A program made the translations under genes and the position numbers. From Spirochaetales bacterium (GTDB lineage: Bacteria; Spirochaetota; Spirochaetia; DSM-27196; PWMO01): a stretch of 16,651 bases of DNA. Below are positions 6,985 to 15,518 of this stretch, in pieces. The stretch lies in NCBI GenBank assembly GCA_007123465.1, contig SKLB01000128.1, positions 1-16,651 of the forward strand, in the 5' to 3' direction. The number at the start of each line of letters is the position of its first letter. Position 1 is the first letter of the stretch. Under the pieces are notes generated by a model. That model worked only from the letters and a program-made list of their open reading frames with translations. It searched no databases and was not told where the DNA came from.

Positions 6985-8246
6985 CACGCCCGCTCCTCGA
7001 GATAGTCCAGAATACGCAGTATGGCATCGGCGGCGCCAAAACCGCCGGCCTTTGTTACCACCGGTATCTGATTGACCGCGGCGGAGCTGCCGCGCGCCGT
7101 GCGGTCCAGCACAAAGTGCCCACACGGGATACCCGGTAGCGCTTCGGTTTCAACCGAAAAACCACTGCAGCCGAGCGCGGCTGCAACCTTCACGGCGGTA
7201 TCACCGCCGCTGAGCATCAGGCCGCCGGGAGGATCGCTCAGGACAATAGCGGCTACCAGATGCCCTATGAAGCGCGCGATGCCGTCGGCACGCGCGTGTG
7301 CGGCGTCTGTTTTGCCCGGACTTCGTAGCAGACACGGCGCGCCGCGGCTGCGGGCGTTGTTATACAATAGCTGCAGACGGCGATGCTCGGCCCGAGGCGC
7401 GTCAACTGCGGCTGCAGGATCGAGGCGCAGCTCGCACAGCTCAGAGCGCTGCTGCAGCGCGTAGTCGATCTGCACAGCGGCATTGGAACTCAGACTGCCC
7501 ACCACGATCAGCACCGGTGCAGCGGGGACTCCTGGTGGAACCAGAGACTGAGCCAACCCCGAAGAACCGACCGGCAGTACCGCTTGATCCAGCTGCCACA
7601 CGCTGGCGGCGATGGTCTGCAGGTCGTGGTCTGACTCGGCGTCCACGACGGCCATCTGCGGCCCCTCAGCCGCGCTGATCCGGCGCAGCTGCTCCCGCAG
7701 AGGCAACGGTCCGCGGCGGACGGTCTCCAGATTGATCAACGTGATCGGATAGCTGCTCTGAGTGGAGATGATGTCGGCGATTGATGAGTGTGCTACCGGC
7801 GTTCTCGGATCACGCGCGGACTCGGTGTCGGCCAGCGGCCGGGAGTGCACCAGGCAGCGGCCGCCAATAGTGGTGCGCCCGTGGTGCGGCAGCGCCGGCG
7901 CCACTACTGCCAGGCGCGCTGAGGAGGCATCGAGTGCTGCGGCAATCTCGCTGCCGGGGTTGCCGCGCATGGTTGAGTCGATTTTCTTGTAGAAGTGCCG
8001 CACGCCGTGGGCCTTCAGCTGTGAGACCGCCGCAAAGACCCTGTCGTAGGCGCTGCGCGCGTTGTCAAAGCGCGACTCGGTGTCAATCGCCAGCACGTCA
8101 AAGCGCTGCAGCGTCTGCGGTGGTAGTGTGCCGTCAAACGAGACTGCACTTGAGAACCCCCGTTTGGCAAACTGAACTGCGGTATCGTTGGCACCGGTGA
8201 AATCATCGGCCAGGATAACCATTCGGGTGCGTATCGCGGGGGCCAT
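6984..8246 (-). CDS. dtnK: Four-carbon acid sugar kinase (DtnK/OtnK family)
   Basis: A 420-residue member of the family once called DUF1537, ATP-dependent kinases that phosphorylate O4 of D-threonate, D-erythronate or 3-oxo-tetronates. Seen in order: ILADDFTGAND at 11-21 and YKKIDSTMRGN at 86-96 (N-terminal sugar-acid domain), GSSGLA at 227-232, VVGSLSSNAAVQI at 248-260, SGGDTAVKV at 346-354 (nucleotide site) and TKAGGFG at 398-404 (usually TKSGGFG). The length is normal. ATG at 8246 is preferred over ATG at 8222 because AGAGGA lies about 11 nt upstream. It sits 21 nt after the deaminase gene and overlaps pdxA2 by one base. Together with pdxA2 it gives a two-step route to dihydroxyacetone phosphate. 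D-threonate is the best guess for substrate because no aldolase or isomerase gene of the oxo-tetronate pathways is adjacent; D-erythronate remains open. Confidence 0.88.
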   Translation of the reverse strand: MAPAIRTRMVILADDFTGANDTAVQFAKRGFSSAVSFDGTLPPQTLQRFDVLAIDTESRFDNARSAYDRVFAAVSQLKAHGVRHFYKKIDSTMRGNPGSEIAAALDASSARLAVVAPALPHHGRTTIGGRCLVHSRPLADTESARDPRTPVAHSSIADIISTQSSYPITLINLETVRRGPLPLREQLRRISAAEGPQMAVVDAESDHDLQTIAASVWQLDQAVLPVGSSGLAQSLVPPGVPAAPVLIVVGSLSSNAAVQIDYALQQRSELCELRLDPAAAVDAPRAEHRRLQLLYNNARSRGAPCLLRSPGKTDAAHARADGIARFIGHLVAAIVLSDPPGGLMLSGGDTAVKVAAALGCSGFSVETEALPGIPCGHFVLDRTARGSSAAVNQIPVVTKAGGFGAADAILRILDYLEERA

Positions 8247-8267
8247 CGGTTCACAGTCCTCTGCGTG

Positions 8268-8762
8268 TCAGAGCCGGGTCAACACTACCGAGCTTTGCTG
8301 CAGAATATCGGGCACCAGCGGATCGTTGCGGTAGTCGTAGTGGTAGACAATCTCGCTCACACCGGCGGCCGCCAACAGCTTGGCGCAGGTGATACACGGG
8401 AAGTGGGTGATGTAGATGGTAGCTCCGTCCAGGCGGACACCGCGCCGCGCGGCGTCGGCAACCGCGTTCTGCTCGGCGTGTACGGTTGCCTGCTCGTGGC
8501 CGTCGCGCATGCGCGAACGGTGGACGGCTCCCGGCAGGAAGCCGTTATAACCGGCGGCGATGATCCGGTTGCGGTTCTGACCGCCGGAGACCAGTACACA
8601 GCCTACGTGAAGCCGTTCGCAGCTGGAACGAGATGCCAGCAGCAAGGCGGTAGCCATGAAATAGGCGCCCCACGAAGGGCGTGCGCCGAGACCTTCGGTG
8701 GTGCGCGCAACGTCTTCAATGAGGGTGGTGTCTACCGCGCTTGAATCGGTGTTGCTATCCAT
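8268..8762 (-). CDS. dCMP deaminase-family protein (ComEB-like)
   Basis: A 164-residue zinc-dependent cytidine/deoxycytidylate deaminase-family protein; dCMP deaminases make dUMP for thymidylate synthesis. The zinc site and catalytic Glu are seen as VHAEQNAV at 94-101 (H95, E97) and PCITC at 122-126 (C123, C126). Family context is strong: RPSWGAYFMATALLLASRSSC at 28-48, VGCVLV at 53-58 and GYNGFLPGAVH at 71-81. The cysteine that often follows this last histidine is Arg here. The N-terminus is uncertain: ATG at 8762 is chosen, but it has no ribosome site; ATG at 8786 and GTG at 8855 are in frame and equally lack one. A promoter-like element ends only 12 nt before the ATG. It heads the operon with dtnK, pdxA2 and ybaK. 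Confidence 0.85.
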   Translation of the reverse strand: MDSNTDSSAVDTTLIEDVARTTEGLGARPSWGAYFMATALLLASRSSCERLHVGCVLVSGGQNRNRIIAAGYNGFLPGAVHRSRMRDGHEQATVHAEQNAVADAARRGVRLDGATIYITHFPCITCAKLLAAAGVSEIVYHYDYRNDPLVPDILQQSSVVLTRL

Positions 8763-8774
8763 GACGTAGCGCCG

Positions 8775-8803
8775 ATTATGCCACATTGGCGCGGTTTTCG
8801 CCA
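8775..8803 (-). promoter_or_regulatory. Extended -10 promoter of the deaminase-dtnK operon
   Basis: On the minus strand the -10 is CATAAT (8780-8775), preceded by TGG, giving the extended form TGnCATAAT. A 17-bp spacer leads to TGGCGA (8803-8798), a poor -35, as is common with extended -10 promoters. The start site would be near 8768, leaving only about 5 nt before the ATG at 8762. A better -35-like TTGACA occurs at 8833-8828 but has no good partner at 16-18 bp. Confidence 0.5.
8787..8803. repeat. Inverted repeat over the -35 region of the deaminase promoter
   Basis: TGGCG (8787-8791) and CGCCA (8799-8803) form a perfect 5-bp inverted repeat with a 7-nt spacer. It covers the proposed -35 hexamer and part of the spacer, where a repressor could block polymerase. 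It is short enough to arise by chance. Confidence 0.25.
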
Positions 8804-8874
8804 GCGTGTGCTGCCGTGTCTGCGTTGTGTCAAGATTCTGCGTGTGCGCTTGCACCGTACTCGCGGCAGCGGTA

Positions 8875-8890
8875 CCTTATATCAATAAGG
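8875..8890. repeat. Perfect inverted repeat before tamB, possible operator
   Basis: CCTTAT (8875-8880), ATCA, ATAAGG (8885-8890) is a perfect 6-bp inverted repeat with a 4-nt centre, ending 15 nt before the tamB start. It is AT-rich against a GC-rich background and overlaps the likely -10 region of tamB (TACCTT at 8873-8878, with TTGCAC at 8850-8855, or TATATC at 8878-8883). It could be an operator or a small hairpin in the tamB leader. Confidence 0.4.
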
Positions 8891-8905
8891 GATCAAACGC
8901 GATAG

Positions 8906-11900
8906 ATGAAAAAGCTCGCACTGATAGTTTCAATCTCGATTGTTTCGTTGCTCGCGCTGGCCGGTATAACGGGGCTGCTGGCGCTGCATCCGTGGGTGCA
9001 GTTGCAGCTGTTGCGGCAGCTCTTTGACGTCATGGCCCGGCGGTCGGATACCCGTATCGAAATCACCGAGGTGCAGGGCGGCTTGTCCGGTGAAGTCTGG
9101 TTTTCCGGGTTGCGCGTCAGTGAGCCCGACGGACAGACCATGGTTGCGGTGGATCGTGGCCGCGGAGTCATCGATCTGCGTGCGCTGTTTGACCGCACGG
9201 TGGATATCTCGTCGTTGACTCTGGTTGGAGTGCAGCTGCACCTGCGTAACGGAGAAGCGCTCAACATTGTCGAGTTTGGCGAGTCGCTGGCGGCACGCTC
9301 GGCGGTTGAGCGCGAGGCCCTGGGGATCGAACCGTGGAGCGTCAGGTTTCACAACACTGCGCTGTCCGACGCCCGTGTGAGCTACAGCCGGCAGCAGGAT
9401 GATGCCCAGCCGCTGCGTTTTGACGGCGTTCGGTTACAGGCGTCCGAACTCGAGATCGATCGTGGTCAAGTGTTGTTGGATGTTCGCCGATTGTCTTTGC
9501 AGGATTTCAACGGCTTGAGTCTCGAGCACGGCGAGCTGTTGCTGGTGATCGATCAGCGCAGCGTGAGCGTTGACCACCTGTGGCTGGCCGGTGCCGACTC
9601 GACTGTGCGCGCCGCGTTCTCGCTGAGTGCCGCGCCCGACGAGGACGCCGGCAATGAGCTCGATACGGACCGGCCGCAGTTGATCGGCGGCAACAGTCTG
9701 GTGTCGGCAACGGTGTACGACACCCGCGTGGCAGCCACGGATCTGGAGCAGGTGCTGCCCTTGCTGCCGGTGCAACTGCGCGATGCACTGCGGGGCTCCG
9801 ACTTTGCCGTCAGCGCGTCGGTGTTTGGCACGCTCGATAACCTGCAGGTTCCGCTCATCGACATCTCTCTGGATGAACGTAACCGGTTCAGCGCGCACGG
9901 TGAGCTGCAGGGCCTGGTGACCTCTGAGCAACTATCGTACAGCGTGAGCATCGATCAGCTGCGGTTCGACCGTGAACGGCTGCAGAGTCTGGGCGTGGAT
10001 ACGCGTCAGCTGCCCGTGCTGCTGCCCGACTGGATGAGTATCTCGGGTACGTTGAGCGGGTCGCGCTACTGGCTGGAGGCCGACCTTGCCGGAGACAGCA
10101 GTGCCGGACACGCCGGCCTGCGGGGCGAGATCCATCCGTTGCAGGAGTGGCCGGATACGCCGCTTGGGGCCCCGCTGGCCCACGCGCTGCGCGCACGGGT
10201 AACGTTTGGTGAAGAGCTGGATGCAAGCTTTGAGGCCGATGTCAACCAGCGGGCAGATGCTGCGCAGTATCGTGGTTCGGTCGAGGTGGCGCACGCTGAT
10301 CTGGAGCGGCTTGGACTGGCCGGCGGGCCGCAGCAGTTGCGTGGTGACGCGCTATTCGACGTCTCGATTCTCCAGCCGAGCGAGTTCAGTGCTGAGGTGA
10401 CACTGGAGAATCTGCTGCTGCGCGAAGAAGAACGCCAACACCGATTGAACAGGCTCTCGCTGACCGCGTACAGTGCAGCGGAGGGATCAGGCCACGATTC
10501 GCGTCTGAACGTGGATTCTGAGGTGTTGCAGGTGCGTTTCAGTTCAGATCTGCGCTTTGATGCTCTGAGCGACAATCTGCAGCAGCACCTGCAGCGCTAT
10601 TTCGGTTTTCCGGACAGCGAGATTCCCGAGCGCCCCGACGGCAGCATTGATCTGACAGTAGATCTGAACGAGCCGCTGTCGCTGCTGGTGCCGCTGATAC
10701 CCGAGCTCAGAGCGCTGTCGACCGCGCACGCGCGCATGAGTTACGACGGCTCCAGTGGTAGGCTTGCCGCGGAGCTGGATGTGCAGCAGATTGCCGTAGC
10801 CAATCTCAGCGCCCGGGACCTGAGGCTGGAAGTTTCCAGCGGTCCGCGCGTGTTGCTCTATGAGATAAGCGCGTCCCGTTTTGACGCTGCCCAGCGGCGG
10901 TTTCACCAGCCGAGGCTGAGAGGAGACGCCAGGGGCAACACGTTGTCGGCGTATCTGGTGCTGGACGATGAACAGGGGGCAGAGCTGTTGCGCGGCGGCG
11001 CGCGTGCGCGCGTCGAGGACCGCAGCCTTGTGGTCCGATTTGAGCCGCAGCAGTTGATGGTGCGGTCGCACCGTTGGCAGATCAACGACGATCATCAGAT
11101 TCACATCGCAGAGGACGCTGTTCGCTTTGAAAATCTGCATCTGGAGAAGGAGCAGTCCGCTATATCGATTCACTCGCGTACGCTGGACGAGCAGCCCTTT
11201 CCGCCGATCGATATCGAGTTCACCGATTTCGATATTGCCACCATTATCCCGCTGCTCGATCAGGACGCAGACGGCTATTCGGGCGCCCTGGACGGAGCCG
11301 TCACGCTCTTCTTTGCCGAACGACAACTGTCGATGATTGCAGCCGATCTGCGCGGAGGAGACCTGGTGCTGGCCTCACGCGACGTCGGTAACGTGGTGCT
11401 CGAGGCTGAATACGAAGACGGCCTCTCGCGCTTCCGCGTTGAGGTGAGCAAGGACGACAACCTGGCCGAAGCCGGCGGCTGGTTTGATCCCGGCAAACAA
11501 CGAGGCGAGGTGGACGTAATCCTGACGCGACTCGATATCGAGTATCTCTCGGGCTACATTCCCGATGAACTGTCCGACACCAGTGGCTACATCAGCGGAG
11601 AAATCAGCGCAGGCGGCACAATTGGAGCTCCGGATATCAACGGCACGATAGCGTTTCGCGATGCAGGTTTTGTGGTGACTCAGCTCGGTACGTCGTTCAG
11701 CGTTGGAGACGAGACAATTGAGATCGCGGGAAACGAAGTGCGATTTGCCGGCTTCAGTGTCCGTGATCAAGCCGGTAACCGCGTTACGGTGGACGGCACC
11801 ATCAGCCTGGCGCCCGATCCGCGGGATATCATTCTCGACCTGGGCATACGGACCGGCCGGTTCCAGATTCTCGATACCGCTGTGCGCGACAACCCGCGCT

Positions 11901-13201
11901 TCTGGGGCCGTCTGGTGATCGACAGTGATCTGCGTCTCAGTGGCGCGCTCGCTGAGCCGCGGGCTCTGGGTGACATCGGGTTGCAGCAGGGAAGTTCTGT
12001 TACCCTGGTGCTGCCGGATCCGGGCGCCCTGGTCGGTGAAGCCGAGGGGGTAGTGCGGTTTCGCGATCGAGACGCTGTGGACGGGCTGCCACAGGAGATC
12101 GAGCCGGCGCAGACAGTCTTCACCGGTGTGGATGTGACCACCAATCTGCGGGTGGACCGCGCAACGCTGGTGGAACTGATAGTTGACCAGCGCAGTGGAG
12201 ACCGGCTGCGGATGCGCGGTGGCGGCGAGTTGAGTCTTGGCATCGACCCCACAGGCACCCTGAGCCTGGCCGGGCGATACGAAATCAGCGAAGGAAGCTA
12301 TGTGCTCTCGTTCTACAACATCGCGCGCCGCGAGTTCTCAATTGCCTCCGGCAGCAGTGTGGTGTGGACCGGCGATCCGCTGGAGGCAACGCTGGATGTA
12401 CGCGCATCGTACACCGTGAGAACCTCGGTGGCACCGCTGCTTGCGCCTGCCGCCGCTGTCGAGGAGCCGGAGCCCGGAGCTGCGATGACCGGAGACCTGC
12501 TGTTTCAGGTGGTACTGAGCATGCAGGGCAGTCTGATGCAGCCCGAGATCGAGTTTTCGATCGACATGCCGCCGCGGGAGCGCTCCGCGATGGGCGGCGC
12601 TCCGTACGCCGCAGTACAGCAGATAAACCAGAACGAGTCGCGACGCAATACGCAGGCGTTCTCGCTCATCGTCCTCAACCAGTTTGTCGCCGATGATCTT
12701 GGTAGAATTGATGAAGCCGCGGTAGTCGGTGCCGGTGCACGCTCCAGCGCCAGTCAGCTTCTCAGCAACCAGCTGAACGCGTTGTCGCGGCGTGTGATTC
12801 CCGGTGTCGATCTGACCTTCGAGATCGAATCGTACGAGGAGTTCACTGAGCACGGCCCCGAAGGTCGCACCGAGGTTGGGCTGCAGCTGAGCCAGCGGCT
12901 GCTCGACGAGCGCCTGATTGTGCGTTTTGGCGGGCAGGTTGACATCGAGGGCGAGCGCAGTCGCGAGACCGGCTTCAGTGAGATCGCCGGTGACCTCTCA
13001 GTCGAGTACCTGTTGACTGCCGATGGGCGTTACCGGATCCGCGGATTCCGCGAACAGCAGTACCAGGGACCGCTGGAGGGCGCGCTGACTACAACCGGTG
13101 TATCGCTGCTTTTCCGCCACGAGTTTGACCATCTGCCGTGGTTCCGTTCGCGCGGCGAGCAAGCGGTCATCCGCAAGCGTGAGGAAGCAGAACAGGAATG
13201 A
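8906..13201 (+). CDS. tamB: Translocation and assembly module protein TamB
   Basis: A 1431-residue AsmA/TamB-superfamily protein. Family members are anchored in the inner membrane and span the periplasm as a hydrophobic beta-groove, partnering an Omp85 barrel in outer-membrane protein assembly or carrying phospholipids between membranes. Seen: one N-terminal membrane anchor (about 4-28), a very long beta-rich middle part of alternating polar and apolar residues, and the conserved C-terminal TamB (DUF490) domain from about residue 1080. Its signature is the stretch from GTLSLAGRYEISEG (from 1117) through the FYNIARREFSIASGSSVVWTGDP region, followed by LDVRASYTV. Length fits the family. The start is followed directly by MKKLALIVSIS; only a distant AAGGG precedes it. 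The stop overlaps the next gene start (ATGA), so production of the two partners is coupled. An acidic DQDADG loop at 785-790 is noted separately. Confidence 0.92.
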   Translation: MKKLALIVSISIVSLLALAGITGLLALHPWVQLQLLRQLFDVMARRSDTRIEITEVQGGLSGEVWFSGLRVSEPDGQTMVAVDRGRGVIDLRALFDRTVDISSLTLVGVQLHLRNGEALNIVEFGESLAARSAVEREALGIEPWSVRFHNTALSDARVSYSRQQDDAQPLRFDGVRLQASELEIDRGQVLLDVRRLSLQDFNGLSLEHGELLLVIDQRSVSVDHLWLAGADSTVRAAFSLSAAPDEDAGNELDTDRPQLIGGNSLVSATVYDTRVAATDLEQVLPLLPVQLRDALRGSDFAVSASVFGTLDNLQVPLIDISLDERNRFSAHGELQGLVTSEQLSYSVSIDQLRFDRERLQSLGVDTRQLPVLLPDWMSISGTLSGSRYWLEADLAGDSSAGHAGLRGEIHPLQEWPDTPLGAPLAHALRARVTFGEELDASFEADVNQRADAAQYRGSVEVAHADLERLGLAGGPQQLRGDALFDVSILQPSEFSAEVTLENLLLREEERQHRLNRLSLTAYSAAEGSGHDSRLNVDSEVLQVRFSSDLRFDALSDNLQQHLQRYFGFPDSEIPERPDGSIDLTVDLNEPLSLLVPLIPELRALSTAHARMSYDGSSGRLAAELDVQQIAVANLSARDLRLEVSSGPRVLLYEISASRFDAAQRRFHQPRLRGDARGNTLSAYLVLDDEQGAELLRGGARARVEDRSLVVRFEPQQLMVRSHRWQINDDHQIHIAEDAVRFENLHLEKEQSAISIHSRTLDEQPFPPIDIEFTDFDIATIIPLLDQDADGYSGALDGAVTLFFAERQLSMIAADLRGGDLVLASRDVGNVVLEAEYEDGLSRFRVEVSKDDNLAEAGGWFDPGKQRGEVDVILTRLDIEYLSGYIPDELSDTSGYISGEISAGGTIGAPDINGTIAFRDAGFVVTQLGTSFSVGDETIEIAGNEVRFAGFSVRDQAGNRVTVDGTISLAPDPRDIILDLGIRTGRFQILDTAVRDNPRFWGRLVIDSDLRLSGALAEPRALGDIGLQQGSSVTLVLPDPGALVGEAEGVVRFRDRDAVDGLPQEIEPAQTVFTGVDVTTNLRVDRATLVELIVDQRSGDRLRMRGGGELSLGIDPTGTLSLAGRYEISEGSYVLSFYNIARREFSIASGSSVVWTGDPLEATLDVRASYTVRTSVAPLLAPAAAVEEPEPGAAMTGDLLFQVVLSMQGSLMQPEIEFSIDMPPRERSAMGGAPYAAVQQINQNESRRNTQAFSLIVLNQFVADDLGRIDEAAVVGAGARSSASQLLSNQLNALSRRVIPGVDLTFEIESYEEFTEHGPEGRTEVGLQLSQRLLDERLIVRFGGQVDIEGERSRETGFSEIAGDLSVEYLLTADGRYRIRGFREQQYQGPLEGALTTTGVSLLFRHEFDHLPWFRSRGEQAVIRKREEAEQE

Positions 13202-15504
13202 AACAGCTCACGCGCCTGCTGCTGCTAAGCGCCGTTGCTGCAGCGCTGACCGGCTGTACAACCGTTCGTTTTCTCGAAGAGGACCAGCAACTCTACGTTG
13301 GGTCCAGTGTTGATGTTGATTCTGAAGAACCGGTGCGCGGTACACGAGCGCTGGCCTCGGATCTGCAGCAGGTGGTGCGCCCGCTGCCGAACACCGCCTG
13401 GTTGGGCATCATGCGCCCGTGGGTCTGGGTCTATCACGTAGTTGGTGAGCCCGAGGAGCCGGGTTTGCGTTCGTGGATATTTGAACGCTTTGCCGAGGAG
13501 CCGGTGCTGTTTGACCAGGTGTCCCCACAGGCCAACGCCGGGCGAATGCGCAGCTGGCTTACCAATCACGGCTATTTCGAAGCCGAGGTAGAGTATCGTG
13601 TTGAAGAACGCCGCCGGCGCGCGGGGCTGGCGTTTGACGTTACGGTGCATCCGCCGTACCGCATCGACTCGATCAGCTGGCCGCAGGACGACAGTGAACT
13701 CGCGGCGGCAATCCGTGCCCACACCGCCGAGACTTTGATCAGAGCCGGCGATCAATACCTGCTGGAGACCCTGCGCGAGGAACGCATCCGCATCGATCGC
13801 GCCTTGAAGGACGACGGATTCTACGCGTTCTCGCCCGAGTTGCTGCTTTTTGAAGCCGATCTGGACCAGCAGGCCTCAACCGTAGAGCTGGAGCTGACGG
13901 TCAAAGATGACACGCCGGCGCGTGCCCGGCGGCGCTATCCGATAGAAGAAATAACGGTGTACGCCGAACACAGCCCCGGGCGCGGCTACGCCCCCGATGA
14001 CGCCGCGACTATCGAGATAGCCCCGCGCTACTACTACCTGACCAGCGAGTTTCGCGTACGGCCGGAGGTGGTGGCACAGGCTATTCTATTTGAACCGGGA
14101 GACCTGTACAGCCGGGCGGTTCACCTGGCCACCATCAACCGCCTGATGGGACTCGGGATCTATCGGTTTGTCAACATCCGCTACGAGTTCAACGAGCAGA
14201 GCGACGCACTGCACGCAGTTGTCTATCTGACGCCCGCGCGCGAGAAAGTCATCGAGGGCGAGCTGCAGATGGTCACGCGGTCAAACGATTTTGCCGGCCC
14301 CGGACTGCAGTTGCGCTATCGGGACCGCAACGCCTTCGGGGGTGCCGAAGAGTTCAGCATCGATACTACCTCCGCATTTGAGACGCGGCTTGGAACCGAG
14401 GAGTTTGAGCTCGATTCGTGGGAGCTCGGTGCCGAGATGCGTCTTACGCTGCCGCGGGTGGTAGCCCCTTTCTTTGGTGGCGCCGGAGGCGATGCTGCGG
14501 TACTGCCGCGAACCCGGATCAGCGCCGGATACAACACGCTTACCCGCGTTGATACCTACCGGCTGGACCAGATCTCCGGATCATTCGGCTACGATTGGAG
14601 CCCGCGCCGCGAAATGCGCCATCAGCTGTGGCCGCTGGACGTAACCCTGGTTCGCCCGCGCGATTTCAGCAGCGAGTTCAGCGCGCTGTTGCGGCAGAAT
14701 CCCAGCCTGCAGCGCAGTTTTGAAGAACAGTTCATCATCGGCAGTTCGTATGCATTCTCTTTCAACGATCAGGCAGTCACCCGCCGGCGCAATCAAACGG
14801 TACTGAATGTCAGCGTTGACCTGGCCGGTACGCTGCTGAGCCTGGTCTACGGCCAGTTTGAATCGCGCGATCCAGATCCCGATGACCCGTTTGTGATACT
14901 TGAGACGCCGTACTCGCAGTTTGCGCGCCTTGAGACCGACGTGCGCTACTTTGTGCCGTTGACCGAGCAGAGCAAGATCGCCGCACGTCTGGTTGCCGGC
15001 GCCGGTTACGCGTTTGGAAACTCTTCGGCGCTGCCGCGCGTCAAGCAGTTTTCTGTTGGCGGGACCAACAGCATTCGGGCTTTCCAGGGGCGTAGCATAG
15101 GTCCGGGCGCCGTAGCGCCGGAGTCCGACGGCGGACCAGCGCTGGAGCGCAGCGGAGATATGCGGCTGGAAGCCAATCTCGAGTACCGCTTCCCGATTGT
15201 CGGGTTTCTCAAAGGCGCGATCTTCAGCGATGCGGGTAACATCTGGATGCTGGGCGATGAAGAAAGCGAGGACACCGGGCTGTTTGACCCGCGAACGTTT
15301 GTTGAGCAGACCGCTGTGGGCGCCGGAGTTGGGTTGCGGATCGACCCCGGCTTGTTTGTGCTGCGACTCGACGCAGCCGCGCCGGTGCGCAAGCCGTGGC
15401 TGGAGCGCGGTGAGCGCTGGGTGGCCGATGAAATCGATCTGACGGCGCGACAGTGGCGCCGTGATAACCTGGTGTTCAACCTGGCAATCGGCTATCCGTA
15501 CTGA
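13198..15504 (+). CDS. tamL: TamL-like Omp85 outer-membrane barrel lipoprotein (TamA family)
   Basis: A 768-residue BamA/TamA-family outer-membrane protein, the expected partner of TamB. It starts with a lipoprotein signal whose lipobox is LTGC (17-20), so C20 should be lipidated. The segment after it (TTVRFLEEDQQLYVGSSV) and the RPLPNTAWLGIMRPWVWVYHVVG block at about 61-83 resemble the lipidated TamL proteins of Bacteroidota rather than proteobacterial TamA. POTRA-like domains fall at about 100-160, 185-260 and 282-355, with a barrel from about 358. The loop-6 motif is SIRAFQGRSIGPG at 625-637, the TamL version of (V/I)RG(F/Y). The C-terminal strand NLVFNLAIGYPY ends in an aromatic residue, as an outer-membrane beta-signal should. 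ATG at 13198 overlaps the tamB stop, with GAGGA about 11 nt upstream. A second, unlipidated BamA is expected elsewhere in the genome. Confidence 0.9.
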   Translation: MKQLTRLLLLSAVAAALTGCTTVRFLEEDQQLYVGSSVDVDSEEPVRGTRALASDLQQVVRPLPNTAWLGIMRPWVWVYHVVGEPEEPGLRSWIFERFAEEPVLFDQVSPQANAGRMRSWLTNHGYFEAEVEYRVEERRRRAGLAFDVTVHPPYRIDSISWPQDDSELAAAIRAHTAETLIRAGDQYLLETLREERIRIDRALKDDGFYAFSPELLLFEADLDQQASTVELELTVKDDTPARARRRYPIEEITVYAEHSPGRGYAPDDAATIEIAPRYYYLTSEFRVRPEVVAQAILFEPGDLYSRAVHLATINRLMGLGIYRFVNIRYEFNEQSDALHAVVYLTPAREKVIEGELQMVTRSNDFAGPGLQLRYRDRNAFGGAEEFSIDTTSAFETRLGTEEFELDSWELGAEMRLTLPRVVAPFFGGAGGDAAVLPRTRISAGYNTLTRVDTYRLDQISGSFGYDWSPRREMRHQLWPLDVTLVRPRDFSSEFSALLRQNPSLQRSFEEQFIIGSSYAFSFNDQAVTRRRNQTVLNVSVDLAGTLLSLVYGQFESRDPDPDDPFVILETPYSQFARLETDVRYFVPLTEQSKIAARLVAGAGYAFGNSSALPRVKQFSVGGTNSIRAFQGRSIGPGAVAPESDGGPALERSGDMRLEANLEYRFPIVGFLKGAIFSDAGNIWMLGDEESEDTGLFDPRTFVEQTAVGAGVGLRIDPGLFVLRLDAAAPVRKPWLERGERWVADEIDLTARQWRRDNLVFNLAIGYPY

Positions 15505-15518
15505 CCTTCTTGACTGAC

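Noticed and set aside
5998..7005. 335-residue open frame on the plus strand
   Set aside because: It is antisense to pdxA2, whose motifs are intact; the plus-strand product has no recognisable domain and a shadow-like composition (many His, Gln, Arg, Gly).
6985..7125. N-terminal extension of the PdxA2 frame
   Set aside because: The extra 47 codons lie inside the kinase gene and have no family sequence; GDANGVGPE sits at the expected residues 7-15 with the ATG at 6984.
10544..11326. 260-residue open frame on the minus strand inside tamB
   Set aside because: It is a shadow of the continuous tamB frame, without family motif or ribosome site.
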